DNA of 64,000 nt from Sandaracinus amylolyticus. GTDB taxonomy: Bacteria; Myxococcota_A; Polyangia; Polyangiales; Sandaracinaceae. Position 1 is the stretch's first letter; each line of letters begins with the position of its first letter. Both the position numbers and the translations under genes were made by a program. The DNA is taken from assembly GCF_000737325.1 (NCBI RefSeq), contig NZ_CP011125.1, positions 744,001 through 808,000 of the forward strand, given 5' to 3'. Below the pieces are notes generated by a model, which worked only from the letters and a program-made list of their open reading frames with translations, ran no database searches and was not told the DNA's origin. Positions 32,015 through 41,138 of the stretch are shown here, piece after piece.

Positions 32015-33541
32015 CTAGAGCACCGCGCAGATCTCTCCGCCGCAGCGCGCCGCGCTCGCCACCGGATCGCAGACGAGCGCGTCGCCGCAGTCCTCGTCGA
32101 AGAGACACGTCTCGCCCTCGTCGGGTCGATCCGCGCACACGAAGCCGCCGCTCGCGCTCGGCACGCACACGCCCGCGCACTCGTTGCCGGCGCGGCACGT
32201 CGAGCCGCTCGGCAGGTCCGCGACGCACGTGTTCTCGGGGCCGCAGTGGAACGCGTCGGCGCAGCTGCGATCGCTCATGCACTCGCCGCCGCCGACGCGC
32301 GGCACGATGCAGAAGCTGCCCTCGCGCGTGAAGTCGCACGCGAGGCCGGTCGCGCAGACGTTGCCGAACGCGCACGGCTCGCCCTCGCCGGGCGCGGCGG
32401 CGCACTCGTTGTCGACGCACGCGAGATCACCTGCGCACACGAACGGCGTGTCGCCGTCGCGGTACGCGCAGGGCTGGCCCGCAGTCGGGAGCGGACGGCA
32501 CGTTCCACCGCCGTCCATGTCGCAGCCGAGGCCGAGCGCGCAGACGTTGCCGGGCGCGCAGGGCTGACCCTCGGTCGGACGCGCGACGCAGGTGCGGCTC
32601 TCGTCCGAGCAGAACAGCGCGGGCGCGCAGTCACGCGACTCGGTGCACGTCGCGCCGGCGACGCCACGCGGCGCGCAGGCGCGCGGCGCGCGACAGGTCT
32701 GCAGGTTGCCGCACGCGTCTTCGGGAGAGCACGTCTCGTGATCGCGCGCGATGCAGGTGCCGCCCTCGCTGCAGAGGAGCGCCTCGCCGCACTCGCTCGT
32801 CGCGTCGCACGCCGACGCAGCGGCGCCGAGCATGAGGCACATGCCCTCGACGCAGCGCAGGCCGAGCGCGCACTGACCGTTCTCCTCGCACGGCTGACCG
32901 CTGGTCGGCGGGGTCACGCACTCGCCGCCGCGGCACACGAGACCGACGGCGCACTGGAACGGCTGCTCGGGCGAGCACGTCGCGCCGGCGCCGCCGCGCG
33001 CACGGCACGTTCCTCCGGCACAGAGCCCAGCGCCCTCGGCGCAGAGCGGGCTCGTGCACGCGGCGTCGATCGCGGCGGGCCCGTACACGAACGGCGTGCA
33101 GTGCGCGATCACGATGCCCGTCGCGGGCGGGAGCTGACAGCCCGTGGTGCTCGATCCGATCAGCGCGACGCACTCCGCGGCGGCGTCCGCGTCGACGCGC
33201 GCATCGCCCGTCGCGAGCGGCGCCCACGACGTCGCGCACTGCGCGGCGAAGCGAGCGGTGCATCCCTCGACGTCGACCTCGCCGCCGGGCAGCGCCGCGC
33301 CGCAGCCGCACTCGCTCGCAGCGGCGCGCGTGCACACGAGGTCGGCGAGCGGCTCGCAGAAGTCGCGCATCAGATCGCCGTCCGTGCCCGCGTCGTCGCC
33401 GACGTTCGCGTCGGTGCCCGCATCGCTCGAGCCCGCGTCCATGGCGCCGGCGTCCGGCGTGCCGGTTCCGTCGTCGTCGTCACCGCACGCGACGAGCGAG
33501 AGGGCGAGCATCGAGATCACGAAGAGCGAGCGCACGTTCAT
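32015..33541 (-). CDS. Cys-rich repeat lipoprotein
   Basis: 508 residues from ATG 33541. Lipobox LALSLVACGDDDD, then a linker of Asp/Ala/Gly triplets (about 25-55). The rest is built from repeats of about 30-40 residues with patterns like GQPCEENGQCALGLRCVEGM and ATCTESRDCAPALFCSDES, each holding four to six cysteines. The spacing resembles small disulfide-knot (Dickkopf/EGF-like) repeats common in myxobacterial surface proteins. Likely a disulfide-rich outer-surface protein of unknown role. Confidence 0.8.
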   Translation of the reverse strand: MNVRSLFVISMLALSLVACGDDDDGTGTPDAGAMDAGSSDAGTDANVGDDAGTDGDLMRDFCEPLADLVCTRAAASECGCGAALPGGEVDVEGCTARFAAQCATSWAPLATGDARVDADAAAECVALIGSSTTGCQLPPATGIVIAHCTPFVYGPAAIDAACTSPLCAEGAGLCAGGTCRARGGAGATCSPEQPFQCAVGLVCRGGECVTPPTSGQPCEENGQCALGLRCVEGMCLMLGAAASACDATSECGEALLCSEGGTCIARDHETCSPEDACGNLQTCRAPRACAPRGVAGATCTESRDCAPALFCSDESRTCVARPTEGQPCAPGNVCALGLGCDMDGGGTCRPLPTAGQPCAYRDGDTPFVCAGDLACVDNECAAAPGEGEPCAFGNVCATGLACDFTREGSFCIVPRVGGGECMSDRSCADAFHCGPENTCVADLPSGSTCRAGNECAGVCVPSASGGFVCADRPDEGETCLFDEDCGDALVCDPVASAARCGGEICAVL

Positions 33542-33587
33542 GCGCGAGATGTGCGTCGGAGCAGCGCGGGCGCGCAAGCGGCGTCCA

Positions 33588-34706
33588 TCACACGATGCGC
33601 GCGACCTCGCCGGCGATCGCGAGCGAGGCGGTGAGCCCCGGTGACTCGATGCCGATCAGATCGACCCAGCCGGCGAGCCCGCGCGAGGACTCCTCCGCGA
33701 TGACGAAGTCGCGCACCTCGCCGTCGCGCGCGATCAGCTTCGGGCGGATGCCGGCGCGATCGGGCGTCACGTCGTCGCGCGCGAGGCCGCGCACGAAGCG
33801 CGAGGCCGCGGCGTGGAAGCGAGGCGCGAGCTCGTCGCGCACCGTGTGATCGGCGATTCGCGCGGACAGCGGCTCGACGTCCGGGCCGAGCCGCAGCGTG
33901 CCGTCGAGCTCGAGCGTCAGGTGCACGCCGAGGCCGACGAGGCTCGCAGGAGGCATCGGGTACACGAGCGAGCGCACGCGCAGCGCGCCGCGCCGGAGCG
34001 CGCAGTAGCTTCCCTTCACCCAGCGCTGCCGGTAGCGCGCGTCGTCCACGTCGATGCCGACGCGCGCCGCGATCGTGTCCGCTTCGAGGCCCGCGGCGTT
34101 CACCACGACGGTCGCGCGCACGTCGGTCTCGCGATGGGAGTCGTCGCGCACGCGGAGCACGTATCCGTCGGCGACGCGATCGGCGTGCACGACCTCGTGT
34201 CGGAACGCGACGTCGAGCGCGCGGTGCCCGCGCGCGACCGCGAGGAGCGACGCCATCACGCCGTGCGCGTCGACGATGCCGCTCGAGGGCGACCACAGCG
34301 CCGCGTTCGCGATCACGTCGGGCTCGCGGCGACGCATCTCGTCGCCATCGAGGATCACCACGTCGTCGACGCCGTTCTCGAGCGCGCGATCGCGCAGCGC
34401 GTGGAGCGACGCGAGCTCGTCGTCGTCCACCGCGACGACGAGCTTGCCGATGGCGCGCAGCGCGATGCCGTGCTGCGTGCACCACGCGACGAGCGCGTGT
34501 CGTCCCGCGACACAGAGCCGCGCCTTGAGCGATCCGCGGGGGTAGTAGAGGCCCGCGTGGACGACCTGGGAATTGCGCGAGCTGGTCTCGCGACCGAACG
34601 TCGGATGGCGCTCGATCACCAGCACGCGACGCCCATCACGCGCGAGGCGCTCCGCGCACGCGAGCCCGACGACGCCGGCACCGATCACGATCGCATCGAA
34701 GCGCAC
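33588..34706 (-). CDS. FAD-dependent oxidoreductase, L-2-hydroxyglutarate oxidase-like
   Basis: 372 residues from GTG 34706 with GGGAG upstream. DAO-fold FAD enzyme: DAIVIGAGVVGLACAERLAR (Rossmann dinucleotide site, residues about 4-23), ERHPTFGRETSSRNSQVVHA and GLYYPRGSLKARLC, the last two close to LhgO/L2HGDH proteins. The C-terminal part has RPKLIARDGEVRDFVI. The probable reaction is oxidation of a 2-hydroxy acid such as L-2-hydroxyglutarate with FAD reduction. It is divergent from the thioesterase gene with 74 bp between starts. Confidence 0.88.
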   Translation of the reverse strand: MRFDAIVIGAGVVGLACAERLARDGRRVLVIERHPTFGRETSSRNSQVVHAGLYYPRGSLKARLCVAGRHALVAWCTQHGIALRAIGKLVVAVDDDELASLHALRDRALENGVDDVVILDGDEMRRREPDVIANAALWSPSSGIVDAHGVMASLLAVARGHRALDVAFRHEVVHADRVADGYVLRVRDDSHRETDVRATVVVNAAGLEADTIAARVGIDVDDARYRQRWVKGSYCALRRGALRVRSLVYPMPPASLVGLGVHLTLELDGTLRLGPDVEPLSARIADHTVRDELAPRFHAAASRFVRGLARDDVTPDRAGIRPKLIARDGEVRDFVIAEESSRGLAGWVDLIGIESPGLTASLAIAGEVARIV

Positions 34707-34780
34707 TCGGAGCTCCCGCTGGGAGACGCGCGACGCGTGATCGTCGTGCGCTCGTCGCACGCGGAGCATACTCGGCCGCG

Positions 34781-35176
34781 ATGGACGATCTGCTCGCGAG
34801 CTCGCGCTTCGCGTCGTGGCTGGGCCTGCGCATCGTGTCGCGCAGCGACGGTGCGTGCCGTATCGAGCTGCCGATCCGCGACGAGCACGCGAACACGCGC
34901 GGCATCGCGCACGGCGGGGTGATCGCGTCGCTGATCGACACCGCGGCGGGCGCCGCCATCGCGCTGCAGCCGTCGATCGACGGCCAGGGCGTCGTGACGG
35001 TGTCGCTCGCGACGAGCTACCTCGCGCCCGCGCAGGTCGGGGACGTGCTCGTCGCCGAGGCGCGCCGGCGCAGCGGCGGCAAGCGCGTCGTCGTGTGCGA
35101 GGTCGAGGTCACGAGCACGAAGGGCGACGCGATCGCGACCGCGCTGGTGACCCTCGCGGCGGCGAAGCCGGTCTGA
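34781..35176 (+). CDS. PaaI family hotdog thioesterase
   Basis: 131 residues, a single hotdog fold. The signature RGIAHGGVIASLIDTAAGAA (about 40-59) contains the HGG motif and catalytic acidic residue of PaaI-type acyl-CoA thioesterases, followed by SYLAPAQVGDVLVAEARRR. It would hydrolyse an acyl- or aryl-CoA in the cytoplasm. Starts divergently from the flavoenzyme gene; a functional link is possible but unproven. Confidence 0.9.
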   Translation: MDDLLASSRFASWLGLRIVSRSDGACRIELPIRDEHANTRGIAHGGVIASLIDTAAGAAIALQPSIDGQGVVTVSLATSYLAPAQVGDVLVAEARRRSGGKRVVVCEVEVTSTKGDAIATALVTLAAAKPV

Positions 35177-35265
35177 GCGCTCGCGGCGAGACCGACACCG
35201 GCGAGAGGCACGCACGGCGCTCTCGGTGGCGCGAGAGCGGCGCCGGCTCTGCGAGAAGCGCCCGA

Positions 35266-35313
35266 GGTCACGCGTCCCCACGGCGGCAATTCTCGGGGAA
35301 TTGCCACGTGACC
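35266..35313 (+). other. Nested inverted repeats, possible structured leader
   Basis: Outer arms GGTCACG (35266-35272) and CGTGACC (35307-35313) enclose inner arms GGCAATTC (35285-35292) and GAATTGCC (35298-35305) with a TCGGG loop. Both stems are perfect. The element lies 53 bp before the small membrane-protein gene, in a 190-bp gap. It could be a regulatory 5' leader, a small RNA or a protein-binding dyad. No known riboswitch class is recognised. Confidence 0.45.
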
Positions 35314-35366
35314 GAAGCAGGTCGACGGCGATCGCGAGACGCATGGTCGTTGCAGAGGAGCACGCC

Positions 35367-35762
35367 ATGCCGAACTCACGACTCCAGCTCTCCACCGCTG
35401 CTCGTCCTCAGTTCGATCGCCGGAACGATCGCGGCCTGCTCGCGGTGCTCGCGCTCACGCCCGGTCTCCTGCTCACGCTCGCGATCGCGACGTTCGTCGT
35501 CGCGGGCGCGTCGAGCGAGGCCGGCCTGGTGCTGCTCGCGAGCCACGTGATCACGCAGTTCATCGTGCTGCTCATCTATGGCGCGCTGTTGGTCGAGGAC
35601 GAAGGGCTCGATCCGCTGGGTCGCGCGCTCTTCGCGATCACGTTCCTGTTCGGCGCGCCGGTCGCGCTGCCCGTGTACTACCTGCTGCGAGTGCTGATCC
35701 CGGCCGGGCCCGAGGCGCGCGGCTGGGCGCTCGCGATCTCGCCGAAGGTCGTGCCCGCCTGA
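35367..35762 (+). CDS. Small integral membrane protein
   Basis: 131 residues from ATG 35367, which has AGGAG seven bases upstream; longer frames lack a start with a ribosome site. Three hydrophobic helices (about 24-46, 53-74, 86-110) with a short acidic loop (LLVEDEGLDPLGR) between the second and third. No family is recognised. It follows a structured intergenic region and is convergent with a phosphotransferase gene. Confidence 0.7.
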   Translation: MPNSRLQLSTAARPQFDRRNDRGLLAVLALTPGLLLTLAIATFVVAGASSEAGLVLLASHVITQFIVLLIYGALLVEDEGLDPLGRALFAITFLFGAPVALPVYYLLRVLIPAGPEARGWALAISPKVVPA

Positions 35763-35787
35763 TGCGACGGCGCCAACCGAGCGCCCA

Positions 35788-35807
35788 GTCGAGGTGAGCC
35801 TCGACTC
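35788..35807. terminator. Hairpin between convergent genes
   Basis: AGTCGAGG (35788-35795), TGAG, CCTCGACT (35800-35807): perfect 8-bp stem and tetraloop, 25 bp after the membrane-protein stop and 129 bp before the stop of the convergent phosphotransferase gene. No U tract. A candidate bidirectional terminator. Confidence 0.5.
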
Positions 35808-35936
35808 GGGCACTTGGCTCGCCGTTCTTTCCGGAGGGCGTGCGGCGCGGTCCCGCGTCGGGCAAAGCCGCCGAGCCTCCCTCCCGTCGAAACCCGAAGA
35901 CCACAGCGTCGAGGATCGACGCAAGTGATCGTCGGG

Positions 35937-36899
35937 TCAGAGCGCCTCGATGCGCGCGCGCATGCGCGGCAGCAGCGAGGGATCGCGCTCCGCGAACACC
36001 GCGAGCCACGGGATCACCTGGAGGTTGCGCACCAGGCCGAGCTCGCGCGCGAGCTCGGCGTCGTAGGGCGCGTCGTACGCCGCGGTGATCGCGTCGATCG
36101 TCTCGCGCTCCTCGCCGAACAGCTCGGCCTTCGAGCGAAGGCACGCGAGATCCCACTCGACCGGGCCGACGAACGCGTCCTCCCAGTCGGTCCAGACCGG
36201 ACCGCGCGACGTCGCGAGCACGTTCCCGACGTGCGCGTCGCCGTGCACCGGCTGGAACGACGCGGTGCGCGCGCGCGCCGACTCGACGATGCGCTCGGCG
36301 CGCTCCCACGCCGACGCGACGCGATGAGCTTCGGATGCGCTCCACGCACCGCTCGTGCGAGCGCGCTCGAGCACCGCGCGCGCTTCGGCCCAGCCGCCCC
36401 ACTCGGGCAGCGCCGGTGCGTCGCTGCTCGCGAGAAGACGATGCGCCCCGGCGAGCCGTGCTCCCGCGCGACGCGGATCGACGGCGCGCGCATCGATCGT
36501 CTCGAGATCCCACACGCTGATCACGAGTCCCGCACGATCGAACGGGCCAGGATCGATCGTCGTGCTCGGGCGCGTGACGAACGCGCCGCGCCCATCGAGG
36601 AAGCGCGAGATCTCGACCTCGCGCCGCAGCCACTGCATGCCGACGCGCACCATCGAAGTCGCCATCGCGACGCGCGCGACGAGCGGGTGCGGCGCGAGGT
36701 GCAGCACGAGGTTGCTGCGATCGGCGATCACGTTGGGCTCGACCTGGGCGAGGCCGAGCTCGCGCACGAGCGCGCGGGTCTCGCGCATCACGACGTCGAT
36801 CGAGGGCGCAGCGGGAGCGGTCACGCACGCGAGCATGCCGAGCATGCGGGTGCGGCGCACGTGCGGCAGTTGCGGCGCGGCGCGCTCGGGCTCGATCAT
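35937..36899 (-). CDS. Aminoglycoside-phosphotransferase-like (APH) kinase-fold protein
   Basis: 320 residues from ATG 36899. The APH catalytic motif is VHGDAHVGNVLA (about residue 215: HGD then N), followed by the metal-binding aspartate in TDWEDAFVGPVEWDL. The N-terminal lobe carries a candidate ATP-binding stretch (RSNLVLHL). Members phosphorylate small molecules such as antibiotics, choline or sugars; specificity cannot be read here. A start further in (MRETRAL, about residue 38) is also possible. The region just upstream holds a broken S9 peptidase gene in the opposite direction. Confidence 0.78.
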   Translation of the reverse strand: MIEPERAAPQLPHVRRTRMLGMLACVTAPAAPSIDVVMRETRALVRELGLAQVEPNVIADRSNLVLHLAPHPLVARVAMATSMVRVGMQWLRREVEISRFLDGRGAFVTRPSTTIDPGPFDRAGLVISVWDLETIDARAVDPRRAGARLAGAHRLLASSDAPALPEWGGWAEARAVLERARTSGAWSASEAHRVASAWERAERIVESARARTASFQPVHGDAHVGNVLATSRGPVWTDWEDAFVGPVEWDLACLRSKAELFGEERETIDAITAAYDAPYDAELARELGLVRNLQVIPWLAVFAERDPSLLPRMRARIEAL

Positions 36900-36968
36900 G
36901 CGTGGCCCGAGGCGCGTCGATCTCACGCCGCGCGCGGATCGCGAGCACCGTGAGGTCGACTGGGATCT

Positions 36969-37587
36969 CTCGAGCGACGGTCGCACCCGCTGGTCGCGGC
37001 GTCGGCGGGGTATGCGGTCGCGCTACCGAACCCGCGCCGATCGACGGGACACGGGCACGCGTTCGTCGCCGGGGTGTGGGGCGATTGGGGCGGGAGGTGC
37101 TTCGACGATCTCGTGCGGGTGACCGATGCGCTCGTCGCGCGCGACGACGTGGACGCGTCGCGCATCGCGGCGATGGGCGGCTCGTTCGGCGGCTCCATGA
37201 CCTCGTGGATCGCGGGGCGCACCGATCGCTTCCGCGCGCTGGTGACGCATGCGGGGCTCTTCGATCTGCGCGCGTTCTACGGCGCCTGCGATCACCCGGC
37301 GACGTTCGGCGCGATGATGGGCGCGACCCCTGGCCGGGGCGACGTCGATGGTCACTCGCCGCACGCCGGGGTCGGTCGGTGGCGAACACCGACGCTCGTC
37401 GTGCACGGCGAGACGGACTATCGCGCGCCGATCGGGGAGCGCTCGCGCTCTTCGAGTCGCTCCAGGCACACGGCGTCGCGAGCGAGCTGCTGGTCTTCCC
37501 GACGGGGGCCACTGGATCCAGAAGCCGCGCAACGTGCGCCAGTGGTACTCGGTGATCCTCGAGCTCCTCGGGCGGTGGATGCGCTGA
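36969..37587 (+). pseudogene. Remnant of an S9 family peptidase (prolyl oligopeptidase catalytic domain)
   Basis: In one frame residues HPLVAASAGYAVALPNPR, GGSFGGSMTSW (nucleophile motif GXSXG) and VVHGETDYRAP (catalytic Asp) are readable from 36984 to about 37440. The homology then continues one frame over (LALFESLQAHGVASELL, 37442-37497) and again in the third frame (DGGHWIQKPRNVRQWY with the catalytic His, ending at TGA 37585-37587). Each shift looks like one lost base, near 37440 and 37500. The N-terminal beta-propeller of S9 enzymes is absent, so the gene is truncated as well. Sequencing error could explain the shifts but not the truncation. Confidence 0.8.
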
Positions 37588-37602
37588 TATGCTCGCCGCC
37601 TC

Positions 37603-38583
37603 GTGGCCGCGTCGGGGAAGCGAGACGACGAGTGGATGGGGCAGGCGCCGTCGCGCGACACGATGGTCGACGCGGTGCCCACCGGCGCGCTCGAAGCGCC
37701 ACCGAGCGGGGAGCGCATCGGCGCGATCGTGGCGGGGCGCTATCGCGTGGAGCGGTTGCTCGGATCGGGCGCGCACGCGGCGGTGTTCGGCGGTGTCGAT
37801 CAGCACACCGGCGACGCGGTGGCGGTGAAGGTGCTGCACGATCGCCTCGCGCACGATCGCGATCACGTCGCGCGCCTGCTGCACGAGGCCGAGATCATGC
37901 GCGAGATCGCGCACCCCGGCGTGGTGCGCGTGATGGGCGCGGGGCAGGACGAGGGCGGGCGCTGGTACATCGCGATCGAGCTCCTCGAGGGCGAAGATCT
38001 CGCGACCGCGATCGAGCGCGGGCCGCTCGATGCCGCGCTGGTGGTCGAGATCGGGCACCAGCTGCTAGCGACGCTCGCCGCGGCGCACGCGCGCGGGATC
38101 ATCCATCGCGACGTCAAGCCGGAGAACGTGTTCCTCGCGCGTGACGAGCTCGGCTCGCTGCGGGTGAAGCTGCTCGACTTCGGCGTCGCGAAGAGCATCG
38201 AAGCGCGTGCGTCGTCACCGGTGCATCGCACGCACGACGGCGTGAAGATCGGAACGCCGCACTACATGAGCCCGGAGCAGTGGGCGGGGATGCCGCTCGA
38301 CGCGCGCTCCGACGTGTGGGCCGCGGCGGCGGTGTTGTTCACCGCGACCGTGGGCGTGCCTCCGTTCGACGCAGAGGATCTCGGAACGCTGATGACGCGC
38401 GTGACCGAGACCGATGCGCCGTCGCTCGCCGCGCTGCGACCCGAGATCGGTCCGGCGTTCGTGGACACGATCGACCGCGCGCTCGCGACCGATCCGGCGG
38501 ATCGCTGGGTCGATGCGCGCGCGATGGCGGCGGCGCTGCACGTCGGCGGCGCGCGCGTGGACGCGCTCGATTGGGACGAGTGA
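37603..38583 (+). CDS. Ser/Thr protein kinase
   Basis: 326 residues from GTG 37603; ATG 37636 is a likely alternative. Nearly the whole protein is one kinase domain: Gly loop LLGSGAHAAVF, ATP lysine in VAVKVL, catalytic loop HRDVKPEN, DFG, GTPHYMSPEQW in the activation segment. It is an RD kinase with all catalytic residues, ending shortly after the domain with no membrane anchor or sensor part. It lies 15 bp after the S9 remnant and before core-repeat cluster D. Substrates unknown. Confidence 0.92.
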   Translation: MAASGKRDDEWMGQAPSRDTMVDAVPTGALEAPPSGERIGAIVAGRYRVERLLGSGAHAAVFGGVDQHTGDAVAVKVLHDRLAHDRDHVARLLHEAEIMREIAHPGVVRVMGAGQDEGGRWYIAIELLEGEDLATAIERGPLDAALVVEIGHQLLATLAAAHARGIIHRDVKPENVFLARDELGSLRVKLLDFGVAKSIEARASSPVHRTHDGVKIGTPHYMSPEQWAGMPLDARSDVWAAAAVLFTATVGVPPFDAEDLGTLMTRVTETDAPSLAALRPEIGPAFVDTIDRALATDPADRWVDARAMAAALHVGGARVDALDWDE

Positions 38584-38663
38584 GCGTCGGCGGCGGGAGG
38601 GGTGGTGCTGCCGGATGGGGAGGGGCTTGGTGGGCAGCTGTCCCGAAGCGCGGGCATGCCGAA

Positions 38664-38801
38664 CCGACCGTGGTTGAGGTTTTCCTCAATGTTTTCGCGG
38701 TACGGACCGAGCTGATGGACAGTGCGGGACCGACCGTGGTTGAGGTTTTCGTCAGTCGTGGCGCGGCACCGCCGCGAAGCCACAGACCGACCGTGGTTGA
38801 C
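38664..38801 (-). repeat. Core-repeat cluster D: three copies, minus orientation
   Basis: CCGACCGTGGTTGAG at 38664-38678 and 38730-38744 (exact), and 38787-38801 with one mismatch at the last base. Intervals are 66 and 57 bp. Read on the minus strand, the first two follow AAAAC, the same A-rich lead-in seen in clusters B and C. The cluster lies in the 275-bp gap between convergent kinase and Cys-rich lipoprotein genes. Confidence 0.9.
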
Positions 38802-38858
38802 GCCTTCTCAACGTCTGGCGGAACGTTGCAACCCCAGCGCTCGCGCGCCTAGACCGCG

Positions 38859-39986
38859 TCAGCACGGCCAGCGGAACGACATGCGGCCCGAGCCCACTGC
38901 GCTGCAGTCGATCGTCGACGCCGCCGGGAGCGTGAGACGCTCCCACAAGCAGTAGCCGGTCGCGGCGTTCGGCGCGTACCGCGCCCCCGACGGACAGCTG
39001 TAGGGCACCGCGAGCATCCAGTAGAAGCCGAGGACGCCTTCCTCGGCGTAGCGGCAGTACTCGCGAACGCCGAACGGAGGCGTGAACGACACCGAGCACG
39101 TGTGGTCGCGCCCGTCGTTCGAGTACGTCCAGCCCGTCGGGCACACGCTCGGCATCGGCCGGCACGCGGAGCAGCCGTCGTCGGGCGCGCCGTCGCAGTC
39201 GTCGTCGATCGCGTTGCTGCAGACCTCGGTCGCGCCGGGGTGCACCCCGCTGCGCGCGTCATCGCAGTCGGTGCCGTCGATGCACGACTCCCCGAGCACA
39301 CGCTGCGCGGTGAAGCCGTCGCCGTCCGCGTCGACCGCGGTGCGCACGCACATGGCGAGGACCTCGTCGCAGCGATCGTCGGTGCATCGCGAGGTGTCGC
39401 TGCAGTCGCGCGCGGTGCCGCCGGTGCAGCCGCGTGCGGGATCGCAGCGGCCACCGCTGCGGCAGAATCCGTCGTCGCAGATCGTGTCGTCCGCGGTGTG
39501 CGTGCAGCCGTCGCCACCGCGCGACGGGTCGCAGAGATCGAGCGTGCAGTCGATGCCGTCGTCACACGCGCCGTGGTCGGCCTCGAAGCGACACGCGCCG
39601 GTCGCCGGATCGCACTCGTCGTCGGTGCACGCCACTCCGTCGTCGCACACGAGGGGCGCGCCGAAGACACAGCCGCTCTCGTTCGTCGAGCGCGGCGGAT
39701 CACACGTCCTGATGCCGACGCACGCGTCGCCCGGACCGCCGCACGCGCCGTCGTCGCGCTGGTGCACGCACGCGCCGTCGAGACAGCGATCCACCGTGCA
39801 CACGATGCCGTCGTCGCAGTCGAGGTCGCACTGCACGCCGGGCGCGTCTGGTGGCGCTCCTGCGTCGATGCCCGACTGCTCACCCAGCCTGGTTTCGTCG
39901 GGGTCGACGAGGATGCTGCACGCGGTCGTAGGGATCAGCGTGAGCGCGACGAGGACGGATGCGATGCGGTCGACGAATGGACGCAT
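38859..39986 (-). CDS. Cys-rich lipoprotein with Asp-rich metal-binding motif
   Basis: 375 residues from ATG 39986. A probable lipoprotein signal (LTLIPTTACSIL) precedes Cys-rich repeats of the form DGIVCTVDRCLDGACVHQ, GVACTDDECDPATGACRF and DGIDCTLDLCDPS. Further on is VDADGDGFTAQ and, shortly after, GTDCDDARSGVHPGATEVCS (about 240-275), an Asp-rich calcium-binding-like motif found in many myxobacterial surface proteins. The C-terminal 90 residues form a separate Cys-containing domain. Likely an extracellular protein; function unknown. Confidence 0.82.
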   Translation of the reverse strand: MRPFVDRIASVLVALTLIPTTACSILVDPDETRLGEQSGIDAGAPPDAPGVQCDLDCDDGIVCTVDRCLDGACVHQRDDGACGGPGDACVGIRTCDPPRSTNESGCVFGAPLVCDDGVACTDDECDPATGACRFEADHGACDDGIDCTLDLCDPSRGGDGCTHTADDTICDDGFCRSGGRCDPARGCTGGTARDCSDTSRCTDDRCDEVLAMCVRTAVDADGDGFTAQRVLGESCIDGTDCDDARSGVHPGATEVCSNAIDDDCDGAPDDGCSACRPMPSVCPTGWTYSNDGRDHTCSVSFTPPFGVREYCRYAEEGVLGFYWMLAVPYSCPSGARYAPNAATGYCLWERLTLPAASTIDCSAVGSGRMSFRWPC

Positions 39987-40079
39987 GCGGCTCTCCTCAC
40001 CGGGGTTGTCCGTCGAGCATACGCGGCCCTCGTGCACCGAGCACGGCACGACCCGTGCGAGTCGTGGTACGAGCGGCGC

Positions 40080-41138
40080 ATGAGCCGCAGCGCCGTCGTG
40101 ATCGGGGGCAGTGGATTCGTGGGGCGTCGCCTCGTCGAGATGCTCGCGGGTGAGCCGGGCGTCGACAGACCGCAGTCGTGGCCACGATTCGACTCGGTGC
40201 ACGTCGTCGACGTCGCGCCGTGGCGGAGCGACGTCGCGCTCGCGACGAAGGTGACGTCGTCGATCGCCGATGTTCGATCGCGCGATGCGCTGCGCGAGGT
40301 GCTGCGTGGCGCGCACACGGTGTTCCACCTCGCGTCGCTGGTCGACGTCGGGCTGAAGAAGAACCCGACGATCGACGCGGTGAACGTCGACGGCGCGCGC
40401 AACGTCGTCGAGGTGTGCCGCGAGCTCGGTGTGCCCTTCGTCGTGTACACGAGCACCGAGGACGTCGTGCTCCGCGACACGCCGATCGCGCACGGCGACG
40501 AGTCGCTGCCTTATCCCGAGGTGCCGCTTCACGATTACGTGCGCACGAAGATCGAGGGCGAGCGCATCGTGCTCGCGGCGGATCGTCGTGATGGTCTACG
40601 CACGTGCGCGGTGCGACCGGTGCACGTGTACGGACCGAACGATCCCCACGCGATCGTCACGACGCTGCGCGCGTTCGCGTCGGGCTCGGTGCCGGTGCTG
40701 CTCGGTGACGGGCGCGCGCGCTTCGACGTGGTGTACGTCGACAACGTGGTGCACGCGCACCTGCTCGCGGCGGCGAAGCTGCACGATCCCGCGACGAGAG
40801 ACGTGGTCGGTGGGCGCGCGTACTTCGTCGGCGAGGGGAACGCGCCGAACTACTTCGAGTTCCTCCGACCGTACGCGGAGGTGAAGGGGATCCGCATGCC
40901 GCGGCGATGGCTCGGTCGACGTCGCACCGCGCTCGCGGCGCGCGTGCTCGAGGGTGTGCATCGCCTGACCGGTGCGGACGTGCCGTTCCATCGCTTCCAC
41001 GTGCACGTGATCTGCGAGGACTTCTTCTTCTCGTGCGCGCGCGCGGAGCGCGAGCTGGGCTATCGGCCGCACGTCGCGCCGAGCGAAGGGCTGCGGCGGA
41101 CCATCGAGTGGGTGCGCGACGTGCGCCTCGAGGCGTGA
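40080..41138 (+). CDS. NAD-dependent epimerase / 3-beta-hydroxysteroid dehydrogenase-like protein
   Basis: 352 residues from ATG 40080. Extended SDR fold: VVIGGSGFVGRRLVE (NAD-binding GXXGXXG), VFHLASLVDVG, the Ser/Thr strand YTSTEDVV, active-site YVRTKIEGE (YXXXK, about residues 157-165) and RPVHVYGPND. The arrangement is that of the 3-beta-HSD/NSDHL branch, so it may oxidise a sterol or a sugar nucleotide. Myxobacteria can make sterols, but no sterol gene is adjacent. Its stop codon abuts the convergent neighbour as TGATCA. Confidence 0.88.
   Translation: MSRSAVVIGGSGFVGRRLVEMLAGEPGVDRPQSWPRFDSVHVVDVAPWRSDVALATKVTSSIADVRSRDALREVLRGAHTVFHLASLVDVGLKKNPTIDAVNVDGARNVVEVCRELGVPFVVYTSTEDVVLRDTPIAHGDESLPYPEVPLHDYVRTKIEGERIVLAADRRDGLRTCAVRPVHVYGPNDPHAIVTTLRAFASGSVPVLLGDGRARFDVVYVDNVVHAHLLAAAKLHDPATRDVVGGRAYFVGEGNAPNYFEFLRPYAEVKGIRMPRRWLGRRRTALAARVLEGVHRLTGADVPFHRFHVHVICEDFFFSCARAERELGYRPHVAPSEGLRRTIEWVRDVRLEA

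Noticed and set aside
38849-39883. An alternative minus-strand frame over the Cys-rich lipoprotein gene
   Set aside because: It encodes a low-complexity Ala/Arg/Thr sequence without start context, while the chosen frame has a signal peptide and ordered cysteine repeats.
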